Source: Amazonocrinis nigriterrae CENA67 (GTDB taxonomy: Bacteria; Cyanobacteriota; Cyanobacteriia; Cyanobacteriales; Nostocaceae). Taken from it: a stretch of 64,000 nucleotides of DNA. The stretch covers positions 281,482 to 345,481 of the forward strand of contig NZ_JAECZC010000002.1 of NCBI RefSeq assembly GCF_016056305.1. Direction: 5' to 3'. This document shows, one piece after another, positions 17,758 to 26,115 of this stretch; positions within the stretch are counted from its first letter, which is position 1; every line of letters starts with the position of its first letter. The translations under genes and the position numbers were made by a program. The notes beneath the pieces were generated by a model. It did no database searches and was not told where the DNA came from. It worked only from the letters and a program-made list of their open reading frames with translations.

Positions 17758-18441
17758 ATGAACCGGATTTTAATAGCAGAAGATGAACCTCGCATTGCTA
17801 GCTTTTTAGAAAAAGGTCTAAAAGCTAATGGATTCACTACCGCTATTGCCAAGGACGGCGAAGAAGCTATTATCATGGCTTGTAGTGGTAATTTTGATTT
17901 ACTAATCCTTGATATTGGTCTTCCCTGCAAAGATGGCTGGGCAGTTTTAGAGGAATTATGCGGTCAGGGTGAGCAACTATCTATAATCATTCTCAGTGCG
18001 CGTGATGATGTCAAAGAAATGGTACATGGGTTAGAAAATGGGGCTGATGACTACGTTACTAAGCCATTTCGATTTGAAGAACTTTTGGCTAGAGTCCGCT
18101 TGCGATTGCGCGATCGCTATTTGCCCAAACGTAAAGAAGAATTTTTACTCTCGTCAGGCGATATTGTCCTCGACCTGCGTACCCGTCATGTGAAAGTTGC
18201 TAATCGTCCCATTGAACTATCCGCTAGAGAATTTACTTTAGCGGAAATTTTTTTGCGTTATCCTGGACGAGTTCTCAGCCGAGAACAACTGCTGAGTCAC
18301 GTCTGGGGTTACGACTATGACCCAGGCTCAAATATTGTTGATGTTTACGTAGGTTATCTCCGCAAGAAGCTAGGCAGCAACCTGATTGAAACGGTCAGAG
18401 GTATGGGGTATCGCCTGCGTTCTGGGGAAGTTGGAGGATGA
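17758..18441 (+). CDS. OmpR/PhoB-family response regulator
   Basis: A 227-residue DNA-binding regulator. The ATG at 17758 (MNRILIAEDEPRIAS) is chosen over the non-ATG start at 17704 because it begins the receiver fold and has TAGGAG upstream. The receiver has the acidic pocket EDE (8-10), phospho-acceptor Asp52 and the switch Lys in DDYVTKPF. The C-terminal winged helix has LSAREFTLAEIFLRYPGRVLSREQLLSHVWG and ends VRGMGYRLR. It is paired with the kinase just upstream. Confidence 0.93.
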   Translation: MNRILIAEDEPRIASFLEKGLKANGFTTAIAKDGEEAIIMACSGNFDLLILDIGLPCKDGWAVLEELCGQGEQLSIIILSARDDVKEMVHGLENGADDYVTKPFRFEELLARVRLRLRDRYLPKRKEEFLLSSGDIVLDLRTRHVKVANRPIELSAREFTLAEIFLRYPGRVLSREQLLSHVWGYDYDPGSNIVDVYVGYLRKKLGSNLIETVRGMGYRLRSGEVGG

Positions 18442-18920
18442 GAGGGATGAGGGAGATGAGGGAGATGGGAGATGAGGGAGAAATAACTAACTCCTAACTC
18501 AGCACTCAGCACTAATAAAGCACTCAGCATTTTTAATCCCTATATGAAAAATTTCTCATAATTTATTCATCGATATTTCATGCAATATTTCATACTATTA
18601 GTACACATTAAGAAATATGAATAGTAACCATAGTTATAAATAATCTATTCCGAAACCATGTAGCGGAAGCTTTTGGGGCTGTCAAGCCTCAATCTCAGTT
18701 CAAAAGTTGTTGTTAAAAACAGGAAATCACTTAGATGCCTAATATTTTTTGTATTTAATAGCACTTTTAATTTTGGTTAGTTCATACTTTGGTGCTTGGG
18801 TACTAAGACGCCAAATATAAAACCATCAAAATTAGTCAAACTAATTCGATTTGTACTTTGTTGAGTGTAAATCTACTTTTTGCTGCGTTTATTAAAACTT
18901 TTCATCAAAGGAGCCTAAGA
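18442..18920. other. Non-coding spacer with simple repeats
   Basis: Starts with GGGAGATGAGGGAGATG-type low-complexity DNA and CTCAGCACT heptamer-like repeats, then A+T-rich DNA. No gene is seen. The AAAGGAG at about 18907 is the ribosome-binding site of the next gene. Confidence 0.5.
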
Positions 18921-20459
18921 ATGAAAAATCTGATGAGCTTCAAAGATAAATCCTCATTCACTAGCGATATACCAGCATCAATTGTGGTGTTCCTTGTCGC
19001 TTTGCCTTTGTGTATGGGAATTGCGATCGCTTCTGGTGTTCCCCCAGCTCGCGGATTAATCACAGGAATTGTTGGTGGAATCGTTGTCAGTGCTGTATCG
19101 GGTTCTCCTTTGCTGGTGAGTGGCCCGGCGGCTGGATTAGCTGTGATTGTGGCAGAAATCGTCCAACAATATGGCCTTGAAATGGTGGGGCCAATTCTCA
19201 TATTGGCGGGTTCGATACAATTTCTCGCAGGCGTATTTAAACTTGGTCAGTTGTTTCGTGCTATGTCTCCAGCTGTCATCTACGGAATGCTGGCGGGTAT
19301 TGGCATACTCATCTTTGCTTCTCAGTTTCACGTCATGCTGGATGACAAACCACGTACACATGGTCTCGATAACTTAGTTGCTATTCCCAGCGCTATCCAC
19401 GAAGCTATATATCCTACATCTGGAAGTGTTCATCACATTGCAGCACTGCTAGGTTTGACGACCCTGATTGTTATTATTCTTTGGGATAAATATAAGCCGC
19501 GTAGTTTGAAACTATTACCTGGTGCGCTGATTAGTGTGATTGTTTCTACTATTATTGCCACAGTCTATAAATTACCAGTTTCTTATGTTGATGTTCCTGC
19601 AAATTTGCTAGAGACTATTCAACTACCGAGACTGGGAAGTTTACCAGGTCTATTTCATGCGCCAATTCTGTTGGATGCGATCGCTATCGCTTTCATTGCC
19701 AGTGCAGAAAGTTTGCTTTCTGCGGTAGCCGTAGACAGACTGCATACCGGGCCGAGAACTGATTTTGACCGCGAATTAGCAGCGCAAGGATTCGGTAACA
19801 TGATTTGCGGCTTACTGGGTGCTTTGCCGATGACAGGGGTGATTGCTCGCAGTTCTGTCAATGTAGAAGCAGGTGCAAAAACCAGATTTTCGGGAATGCT
19901 GCATGGTGTATGGTTACTGCTTTTAGTCATTGCTGCACCGTTTTTACTGAGAATGATCCCCACATCTAGCCTTGCAGCAATTCTAGTTTTCACTGGTTAC
20001 AAACTAATTGAAGTAGAACACATTCGTCAGTTGAAGAAATACGGGCGTATGCCTTTAGTGATATTCTTTGCCACTTTAATCGGCATTGTCACCACAGACT
20101 TACTCACGGGTGTACTGATTGGTATTATCCTGACAGCAATGACACTAATTTACAAAATTTCTATCTTAAATATTCAAGTTGTCAAACACGATAACGATCA
20201 ACAAATAGACATTTATTTACAGGGAGCAGCAACATTTGTACGGCTACCGCAATTGGCGAAGACTTTAGAAAAAGTGCCACCGGGAAGCGAGTTACATATC
20301 CACTTAGACAAACTAGCTTATATAGATCACTCTTGTTTGGATTTATTATCCATGTGGGCAAAACAACAGCAACAAATGGGTAGTACCTTAGATGTGCAGT
20401 GGGATGGATTAGTAGACCGCAATCGTAAACCATTTTCAGTCGAGCGATCGCAATTTTAG
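18921..20459 (+). CDS. SulP-family anion transporter with STAS domain
   Basis: A 512-residue SLC26/SulP transporter. The ATG at 18921 (MKNLMSFKDKSSF) has a good AAAGGAG site nine bases upstream and gives the normal N-terminus; the upstream start at 18858 would add 21 unsupported residues. The SulP core begins DIPASIVVFLVALPLCMGIA, with SGPAAGLAVIV, ARSSVNVEAGAKT and about 12 membrane segments. The C-terminal about 90 residues form a cytoplasmic STAS domain (LEKVPPGSELHIHLDKLAYIDHS). Substrates of relatives include sulfate and bicarbonate. This subtype is not the classical BicA sequence, so the substrate is left open. Confidence 0.88.
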   Translation: MKNLMSFKDKSSFTSDIPASIVVFLVALPLCMGIAIASGVPPARGLITGIVGGIVVSAVSGSPLLVSGPAAGLAVIVAEIVQQYGLEMVGPILILAGSIQFLAGVFKLGQLFRAMSPAVIYGMLAGIGILIFASQFHVMLDDKPRTHGLDNLVAIPSAIHEAIYPTSGSVHHIAALLGLTTLIVIILWDKYKPRSLKLLPGALISVIVSTIIATVYKLPVSYVDVPANLLETIQLPRLGSLPGLFHAPILLDAIAIAFIASAESLLSAVAVDRLHTGPRTDFDRELAAQGFGNMICGLLGALPMTGVIARSSVNVEAGAKTRFSGMLHGVWLLLLVIAAPFLLRMIPTSSLAAILVFTGYKLIEVEHIRQLKKYGRMPLVIFFATLIGIVTTDLLTGVLIGIILTAMTLIYKISILNIQVVKHDNDQQIDIYLQGAATFVRLPQLAKTLEKVPPGSELHIHLDKLAYIDHSCLDLLSMWAKQQQQMGSTLDVQWDGLVDRNRKPFSVERSQF

Positions 20460-20831
20460 AGGAACTGGAGATTGGGGATTGGGGATTGGGGATTATTTCT
20501 TTCTCATCTCTTCATCTCCCTACTCCCTGTGTTTTTCAAGAGATTCCGTTTTCCAATTAGTATTACTGATTTAATGAACCACAGAGACACAGAGACACAG
20601 AGAATAATATAGGTATTTTCGAGTGGAAAATAAGAACTATCTGAATACCTTTATTAACTCTTCTCTCTGCGTTCTCTGCGTCTTGGCGGTAGCCAATGTG
20701 CAAGTTCAGAGGATTAAACTTTAGCAGCTGTAGGAGTTGGTAAAGTATAGCAAAGTGCTGAGTGCTGAGTGCTGAGTGCTGAGTATAAACCCAGTTATTT
20801 CAAGGCTTTGAGCAATCACCACTGTCCTAAC
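20460..20831. repeat. Spacer of simple and dispersed repeats
   Basis: Contains GGGGATTGGGGATTG repeats, an AACCACAGAGACACAGAGACACAGAG dispersed-repeat end facing TTCTCTGCGTTCTCTGCGTCTTGGCGG (about 20577-20695), and four tandem AGTGCTG heptamers at about 20754-20782. No gene is seen. Confidence 0.55.
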
Positions 20832-21584
20832 CTATGTGACTACGGCTATAACTTTCAACCGTTTAAACATGGCTTCCCGCGCTTGTAGTGCAAGGGTATC
20901 ATCTAAAGGTTGCAACGCGATCGCCTGCTGATATTTCAACCGCAGTGCTGTTTGAATTAACCAGTCTGCCACAAAGGGATTTTTCGGCAACAATGGGCCG
21001 TGGGAATAAGTAGCGATCGCATTCTGATAAAATGCTCCTTCTGTCCCATCCTCACCATTATTGCCCAAGCCATACACCACACGCCCCAATGCTTCGACTT
21101 TCCCCAGCTTGGTACGTCCGCCGTGATTTTCAAAGCCGACTAAATACGGTTTGCTTCCTGTCATTTCTGCTAAATCTCGCGCCAGACGTGAAGCTGTAAC
21201 TTCAATTACTAAGTTACCAATACAGCGCTTAGTATTTTCACCAGGATGCACAGAGACTAAATCGAGTATTCCCAAACCTTCAATGCGTTGTCCTAAGCCT
21301 GGTTCATAATAATGTCCTAGTAGTTGGGGAGAACCACAGGTAAATACCCCTGGTGTACCATTTTCGATTTTTTCACGCATGGCATCAGCTTTCGCACCTT
21401 GCAAATCGCGCATGACAATTTCTTGCTGACGGTCTTGTGCGCCACCACCGACAATCACATCTACACTTTTAATATCAGCTGCGGTAGCATTTTGATCCAA
21501 AGGCAACACCTTAACATTGTAACCCCGCCACTGAGCGCGACGTTCAATAGTAATAACATTACCGCGATCGCCATCGATCGCCAC
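20832..21584 (-). CDS. gatD: GatD-like glutaminase subunit of lipid II isoglutaminyl synthase, N-terminally truncated
   Basis: A 250-residue class I glutamine amidotransferase-like protein. The nucleophile is Cys83 in FTCGSPQ and the catalytic His is His195 in YSHGPLLPKNP; FENHGGRT is the conserved loop. With MurT it amidates the glutamate of lipid II. The only start is a GTG at 21584 that overlaps the end of murT, with an in-frame TAG two codons upstream. The protein opens AIDGDRGNVITIERR, whereas relatives have about 15-20 residues, including the first beta strand, before the equivalent of YGDRGNVI. The start therefore appears to have been removed by a deletion that joined it to murT. Whether it folds is unclear. 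Confidence 0.85.
   Translation of the reverse strand: MAIDGDRGNVITIERRAQWRGYNVKVLPLDQNATAADIKSVDVIVGGGAQDRQQEIVMRDLQGAKADAMREKIENGTPGVFTCGSPQLLGHYYEPGLGQRIEGLGILDLVSVHPGENTKRCIGNLVIEVTASRLARDLAEMTGSKPYLVGFENHGGRTKLGKVEALGRVVYGLGNNGEDGTEGAFYQNAIATYSHGPLLPKNPFVADWLIQTALRLKYQQAIALQPLDDTLALQAREAMFKRLKVIAVVT
21559..21584 (-). other. murT-gatD junction at duplicated HIP1-type sites
   Basis: On the minus strand the overlap reads GTGGCGATCG then ATGGCGATCGCGG, two GGCGATCG copies ten bases apart. The first fits the SGDR codons of murT and the second the GDRGN codons of gatD. A recombination between the two sites would delete the murT 3' end, the intergenic bases and the gatD 5' end. Confidence 0.6.
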
Positions 21585-22710
21585 TGACTACTAAAGTCCC
21601 TCCGCGTTCGACTAATTTCTCCGTATCTACGTCCCAAATCCACGATACATCTGTACCATCGGGTGTGCGATCGTTCAATACTAATAATGTAGTTGTGTCA
21701 GTACTTTGAGTTACTACTCTAATTGTTTCATTCGTCCCCACAGGATTTTTTGATAATAAAATCCGCACCCGTTTACCGTTAATTTCTAGTTCTTCCGCCC
21801 GACCGAAAGCTGCTTGGAAGTTGTTAATAGTATCTTTGATTATTGCTTCATCAACTCCTAATTCTTTTGTGGCTGTGACAGCAGCTAAAGTATTATATTT
21901 GTTGTATAAACCAACAAGAATTTGTTGCCATTCTCTACTTTCAAGAGATGGTTGACTTTTACTAAAACCGCAACTAGGACAAGTAAAATCTCCTAAATGC
22001 GATAAATAAACACCTTTGTAATCTAAAGAATGTCCACATCTCGGACAATAAATAGAATCAACTGCGTGGGGAATTGCTTCTAAATATTGTTCTGGTTCAT
22101 TCAAGCCAAAGAATAAGACTCGTTGGGGTAACTGTTGACCGAGATAAGATAAAGTCGGGTCGTCAGCATTGGGAATAACTACCGTTTCTGGCGGGAGAGT
22201 AGAAATTACCTTTGTCCAACGTTTACTAATTGTGTCTACTTCCCCGTACCTATCGAGTTGGTCGCGGAATAAATTTAAACAGAGGATGATTCGTGGCTGG
22301 AGCGGTGTTAATACTTTCGGTACAATATTTTCATCAACTTCCAAAATCGCGTAATCAACATCAAGTGTTCCTACCAAATTCGTGCTTTCTAACAGCGCTG
22401 TCATCAAACCATTTTCCAGATTTGCGCCTGTAGAATTATGGGCGATGCGGTAGCCATTGCGTTCTAGAATCGTTTTGATGAGCAGCGACGTAGTGGTTTT
22501 GCCGTTAGTACCAGCAATTAGAATTACCCCATTTTTGACTTGCTGACTCAATAATTGTAACAGTCGGGGTTCAATGCGACGGGCAATAGAGCCTGGTAAT
22601 ACACTAGCAGCACCCAGACGCAGCGATCGCACTAAAAACGTGACGCTTTTTGCTACCAACACCGCGAAACCGAGTCGCAGCCTATCTATAAACTTTATTT
22701 TCTTACCCAC
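21559..22710 (-). CDS. murT: MurT-like Mur ligase subunit of lipid II isoglutaminyl synthase, C-terminally truncated
   Basis: A 383-residue Mur-ligase-family protein with the P-loop GTNGKTTTS, a four-Cys zinc ribbon (YCPRCGHS and FTCPSCGF) and the DUF1727 segment starting RILLSKNPVGTNE. It works with GatD on lipid II. The C-terminus ends TLVVSGDRWRSR, whereas family members continue past the SGDR motif with an AYDMALRL-like stretch and several tens more residues. The break falls exactly at GGCGATCG, a HIP1-type sequence, and the gatD coding sequence begins in the same 26 bases. The pair therefore looks like the product of a deletion. Confidence 0.87.
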   Translation of the reverse strand: MGKKIKFIDRLRLGFAVLVAKSVTFLVRSLRLGAASVLPGSIARRIEPRLLQLLSQQVKNGVILIAGTNGKTTTSLLIKTILERNGYRIAHNSTGANLENGLMTALLESTNLVGTLDVDYAILEVDENIVPKVLTPLQPRIILCLNLFRDQLDRYGEVDTISKRWTKVISTLPPETVVIPNADDPTLSYLGQQLPQRVLFFGLNEPEQYLEAIPHAVDSIYCPRCGHSLDYKGVYLSHLGDFTCPSCGFSKSQPSLESREWQQILVGLYNKYNTLAAVTATKELGVDEAIIKDTINNFQAAFGRAEELEINGKRVRILLSKNPVGTNETIRVVTQSTDTTTLLVLNDRTPDGTDVSWIWDVDTEKLVERGGTLVVSGDRWRSR

Positions 22711-23169
22711 ATTCGTATCCTAATCTTCTGGCGGTTGCTATCATTGATAGCCTGAAGTTGCAATTTTAATAAGCGTGAGTTTAGCGAATCCTGACTCAAA
22801 ATGCCAGCCTTTAGGATGATGGGGAGATGGGGAGATAGGGGGATGAGGGGGATGAGGCGGATGAGGGAGATGAGGAGATGAGGAGATAAGGAAAAAATAA
22901 CTAATTCCCAATTCCCAATTCCCCATTTCCAATTCCCCATCGCCCCTTATCCCCAGAGGGGGCCCCGAGTTCCCCATTACCAATTACCAATTACCCATTC
23001 CCCATTACCAATTACCCATTACCAATTACCAATTACCAATTACCAATTCTCCATTCCCCATGCCCCATGCCCAATGCCCACCATACGCTGTATCTTAAAA
23101 AATAGTACGCGGGTGTAATCATAATTCAGCACCAACTTCGACAACTAGTAGTTTGCAAGGTTTCTTTTG
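22711..23169. repeat. Spacer of GGGATGAGG and CCAATTACC simple repeats
   Basis: Composed largely of GGGGGATGAGGCGGATGAGGG runs (about 22810-22880) and tandem ACCAATTACC/CCCCATTACC units (about 22900-23080). ORFs through it encode only proline-histidine or Trp-Gly repeats and are not believed. Confidence 0.75.
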
Positions 23170-23757
23170 ATGAGTAGTATAAGGTTTCTTTTTTTACATA
23201 AACAACTTGCTGACTGGCGACGGTTGGTATCGAAATGCCTGTTAATCCTAACTTGTCTGTTCTTTATCAGTATGCCGCCTGCCTTAGCAGGTATCAATGA
23301 TGATAGTTTCGATGGCAACGTTTTTGTAGTTTATGCTGGCAATGGTTCCCTGGTTCCTTCCAAAGAAACGCTAGCACAGACTTTAGCGAAACATAAACCT
23401 GCCATGTTGGCGTTTTATGTTGATGACAGCAGGGACTGCAAGAAATATGCGATTACTATTTCACGAGTACAAGAATTCTATGGCAGGGCGGCGGAGATTA
23501 TACCTGTTGATGTGGATGCCATTGAGCCTAACAAGACCGACGATCGCACACAACCAGGATATTATTACTCTGGAGCTGTTCCTCAAGTTGTAGTCTTTGA
23601 TCAGTCAGGTCAGGTAATTTTGAATAAGCAGGGACAAGTGCCCTTTGAAGAAATAGACGATAGATTTCGTGAAGTGTTTGATTTATTACCCCGTTCTGAA
23701 TCCGTAGAGTTAAAACGGCGTGCCTTCAATGAGTTCAGCAGTGAGTTAGCGAAGTAA
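23170..23757 (+). CDS. Lumenal thioredoxin-like protein (photosystem I accumulation factor family, tentative)
   Basis: A 195-residue protein starting MSSIRFLFLH, with a signal peptide or N-terminal anchor at about 25-41 ending PPALAG. The rest resembles a thioredoxin fold (AMLAFYVDDSRDCKKYA, then PVDVDAIE and AVPQVVVFDQSGQVI). Where thioredoxins have CxxC there is DDSRDC, with one Cys, so it is probably not a disulfide reductase. The length and sequence match cyanobacterial proteins annotated as thylakoid photosystem I accumulation factors, as far as I recall. It likely sits on the lumenal face of the thylakoid. ATG at 23170 is preferred over the adjacent TTG. Confidence 0.7.
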   Translation: MSSIRFLFLHKQLADWRRLVSKCLLILTCLFFISMPPALAGINDDSFDGNVFVVYAGNGSLVPSKETLAQTLAKHKPAMLAFYVDDSRDCKKYAITISRVQEFYGRAAEIIPVDVDAIEPNKTDDRTQPGYYYSGAVPQVVVFDQSGQVILNKQGQVPFEEIDDRFREVFDLLPRSESVELKRRAFNEFSSELAK

Positions 23758-23874
23758 CTTTTGGGGTAGATCAAATTGGTCTACCCTAATTTTTAGTTGG
23801 TTCTGATACTGTATTCTCGATGATACCAAGAGATAATATTAAAATAACTAGCTTAACCAGTGAGGAAATTAATC

Positions 23875-24002
23875 CATAGTCCAAAGTCAATAGTCCCAAG
23901 TTTTATTGACAACTAACAACTGACAACTAACAACTAACAAAAGTCAATAGTCCAAAGTTTTGTTGACAACTAACAACTGACAACTGACAACTGACAACTA
24001 AC
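23875..24002. repeat. ACAACTA/ACAACTG heptanucleotide tandem repeats
   Basis: Two blocks of tandem seven-base units, TGACAAC/TAACAAC, each preceded by a copy of AGTCAATAGTCC(A/C)AAGTTTT and TTGACAACTAACAACTG. This is a duplicated short tandem repeat typical of filamentous cyanobacteria. Confidence 0.75.
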
Positions 24003-24010
24003 AATTTCTG

Positions 24011-24619
24011 ATGTCAAAGGTTTACACTACTGAGGAGCTAATCCAAATTTTAGCAGCTGAACGCCAAGCTTGCCTCAAAGGAGAGCGTTTAAAATTAGAA
24101 GTGAAAGTTTCTGGCAATCCTGTAATTGACCAGTTTATTAGAACTGATGGGCTGCAAAAGTTCACAGCATATCAAGATTTTAAAGCTGCTATTCACGACT
24201 ACCAAAAAGAAAATCAAGTGTCAGGGATTGTCTGGCGTGAGATGAATGTTAAAGGTAAAAGCTTACGCTATCCAGAAGTAGATGCCGAATTAATTGCACT
24301 TAGCAGTGATTTGGAAATATTAAAAGCTGCAAAAAATTCCATTCTAGAATTTTGGTATGAAGTGAGTGGAGATATGGACTTATACTTGAGTTTTAATAAT
24401 AGCAAACAACATCAAAAAATTACCCAGCCTGATGTAGAAAGAATTGCTCAAATCACAGAATGGGCAAGTTTATGGAAGTGGGAAAATTCGAGTTTTTTAG
24501 AAATAATTTTGCAACTGGGATGGGGTAAACCAGAAGAAGCTCGTTATAAAAGAGGAAGACCGCGATCGGGTAGTGAATTTATTCATGCAGTGAATCCGGG
24601 CAACCTTCCTATTGGTTAA
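24011..24619 (+). CDS. Conserved-looking hypothetical protein
   Basis: A 202-residue soluble protein with no signal peptide or membrane segment. It starts MSKVYTTEELIQILAAERQAC, is rich in Trp and charged residues in the second half (ITEWASLWKWENSSFLEIILQ), and ends with a basic tail YKRGRPRSGSEF. I do not recognise a family. Composition and regular codon use support a real gene, although the start follows directly on a tandem-repeat block. A CCGTCA/TGACGG hairpin at 24651-24665 may terminate it. Confidence 0.65.
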   Translation: MSKVYTTEELIQILAAERQACLKGERLKLEVKVSGNPVIDQFIRTDGLQKFTAYQDFKAAIHDYQKENQVSGIVWREMNVKGKSLRYPEVDAELIALSSDLEILKAAKNSILEFWYEVSGDMDLYLSFNNSKQHQKITQPDVERIAQITEWASLWKWENSSFLEIILQLGWGKPEEARYKRGRPRSGSEFIHAVNPGNLPIG

Positions 24620-24745
24620 TTGAAATGTAGCATAAAAATGCTGAAAATTACCGTCAAAATGACGGACAAAATTGTATTTACTTTCATCAAGTATAAAGGC
24701 ACTATATCTGTAACATAAAGTTCACCTGTACAGATAAGCGGTAGT

Positions 24746-24937
24746 ATGAAAGTAAGGGAAGTTATCAGACGACTGGAAGCCGATGGTTGGTATCTTGTAA
24801 GGACAAAAGGTAGTCATAGACAATTCAAACATCCCAATAAACCCGGTACTGTAACAGTGGCTGGTAAGCCAAATGTGGATGTGCCAATTGGTACTCTGAA
24901 AAATATCTGGAGACAGGCTCAATTGGAGGAAGACTGA
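24746..24937 (+). CDS. hicA: HicA-family mRNA interferase toxin
   Basis: A 63-residue protein of the YcfA/HicA double-stranded-RNA-binding fold: KVREVIRRLEADGWYLVRTKGSHRQFKHP. The His in GSHRQF is the conserved catalytic residue. HicA toxins cleave mRNA and are neutralised by HicB. Its TGA overlaps the hicB ATG by one base, and the hicB ribosome-binding site GGAGGA lies within its last codons, so the two are translationally coupled. Upstream bases have a plausible promoter region but no distinct operator was identified. Confidence 0.93.
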   Translation: MKVREVIRRLEADGWYLVRTKGSHRQFKHPNKPGTVTVAGKPNVDVPIGTLKNIWRQAQLEED

Positions 24938-25158
24938 TGCGTTATGCAGTTGTGATTGAAAAGGGAGAAACTAGCTACGGTGCTTATGTCCCTGATTTAC
25001 CAGGTTGTGTAGCTGTGGGTGAAACTTTGGAAGAGGTTAAGCTACTAATTGCAGAGGCTATTGAATTTCATATAGAAGGGATGTTGGAAGATGGTTTGCC
25101 AATTCCTCAACCTACTAGCATTGCTCACGAAGTCGAAATATTAGAAGTATTAAAGTAA
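24937..25158 (+). CDS. hicB: HicB-family antitoxin
   Basis: A 73-residue antitoxin with the HicB partial-RNase-H fold: MRYAVVIEKGETSYGAYVPDLPGCVAVGETLEEV, then EAIEFHIEGM. It lacks an added C-terminal helix-turn-helix or ribbon-helix-helix domain, as in short HicB forms. It blocks the HicA active site in the complex. It overlaps hicA by one base. Confidence 0.93.
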   Translation: MRYAVVIEKGETSYGAYVPDLPGCVAVGETLEEVKLLIAEAIEFHIEGMLEDGLPIPQPTSIAHEVEILEVLK

Positions 25159-25347
25159 GATTTTACTGCTTCACCTCTTGCCTTGTGTTTCAAAGAAAGC
25201 AATCCCCAGTATTTAGTAGACTGGCAAGTTAACTAAAGACTTGATAGCACAAGAAAAATCTTTTTGTTCCTCTGCTCCTTTGCTTCTTTAGCTTGCGCTC
25301 ACAGGCGCAATTTTGAGTTGACAAAGTACTAGCCCACTGTTCAACTT

Positions 25348-26097
25348 TTACATCACACCGCTATCTCTACCGCTACAAGTACCGACTGCAACACAGTAAA
25401 GTGCAGCATGATGTCTCCCGTCAATGCCCAACATGGCGTTCACACTCATGTCATAAAATCCACCTATACAAAGACTGCCAAGACCCAATTGCACAGCCAT
25501 TAAACATATATTTTCAGCTTGATGACCAGCTTCTAAAAGAGCAAAGCGGTAGCCACGGGCACCATATTTGCACATATTTCGCATAAACACAGATGTGAAC
25601 AAAAACAAAGCATTGGCGTTAGCAATGTCATCCTGGTGCAATAAAGGTTCTATAAAGTCTGTTGGCGTGGCATCATTGATGCGATGTAGCCCGTGACCGC
25701 GTGGTTCATAATGATATAATCCGGCAGATAGACCTTCCACCGCTTGGGTGGATACGAAAATTTCAATCGGATAAAGTCCTCCCGCAGATGGAGAATTGCG
25801 ACCTTCGTAGATGTGATCGTCTATTTGACGCAACCCATTGAGTCCGCATCCTGCGTCGAGCAACTGAACCAATGAAATCAGCGGCATAACCGTATTTTCA
25901 AACGCTCGCACTGAACTTCGCCGCACCAAAAGCTCACTCAACAAATTATCACGCGGTGCTTGTGGAAGTTCCAGAAAAGGAGCCTCCGGCAGATACCGCA
26001 TTTCAGTAGCCGCAACAGGTTTTACATAACTTTTAGGTACTGGAGAGTTCAAATGATACAGAAGAGCTAACTCCAGAGGTTCGTTGGCTTTGTGCAT
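25348..26097 (-). CDS. SagB-type FMN dehydrogenase of the azol(in)e peptide locus
   Basis: A 249-residue nitroreductase-fold protein. RRSSVRAFENTVMPL is the FMN-phosphate region and NSPSAGGLYPIEIFVS the SagB signature; EAGHQAENICLMAVQLGLGS follows. SagB enzymes oxidise thiazolines and oxazolines to thiazoles and oxazoles in azol(in)e-containing peptides. It is the last gene of a minus-strand run, 18 bases after the YcaO gene, and a ThiF-like gene and two precursors lie further upstream. The end at 25348 gives an intact family-length enzyme. Confidence 0.9.
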   Translation of the reverse strand: MHKANEPLELALLYHLNSPVPKSYVKPVAATEMRYLPEAPFLELPQAPRDNLLSELLVRRSSVRAFENTVMPLISLVQLLDAGCGLNGLRQIDDHIYEGRNSPSAGGLYPIEIFVSTQAVEGLSAGLYHYEPRGHGLHRINDATPTDFIEPLLHQDDIANANALFLFTSVFMRNMCKYGARGYRFALLEAGHQAENICLMAVQLGLGSLCIGGFYDMSVNAMLGIDGRHHAALYCVAVGTCSGRDSGVM

Positions 26098-26115
26098 TGC
26101 TTTGATTTCCTCGTT

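Noticed and set aside
22695-22983. Two minus-strand ORFs upstream of murT
   Set aside because: They encode only Pro-His or Gly-Asn-Trp repeats from GGGATGAGG and CCAATTACC simple repeats.
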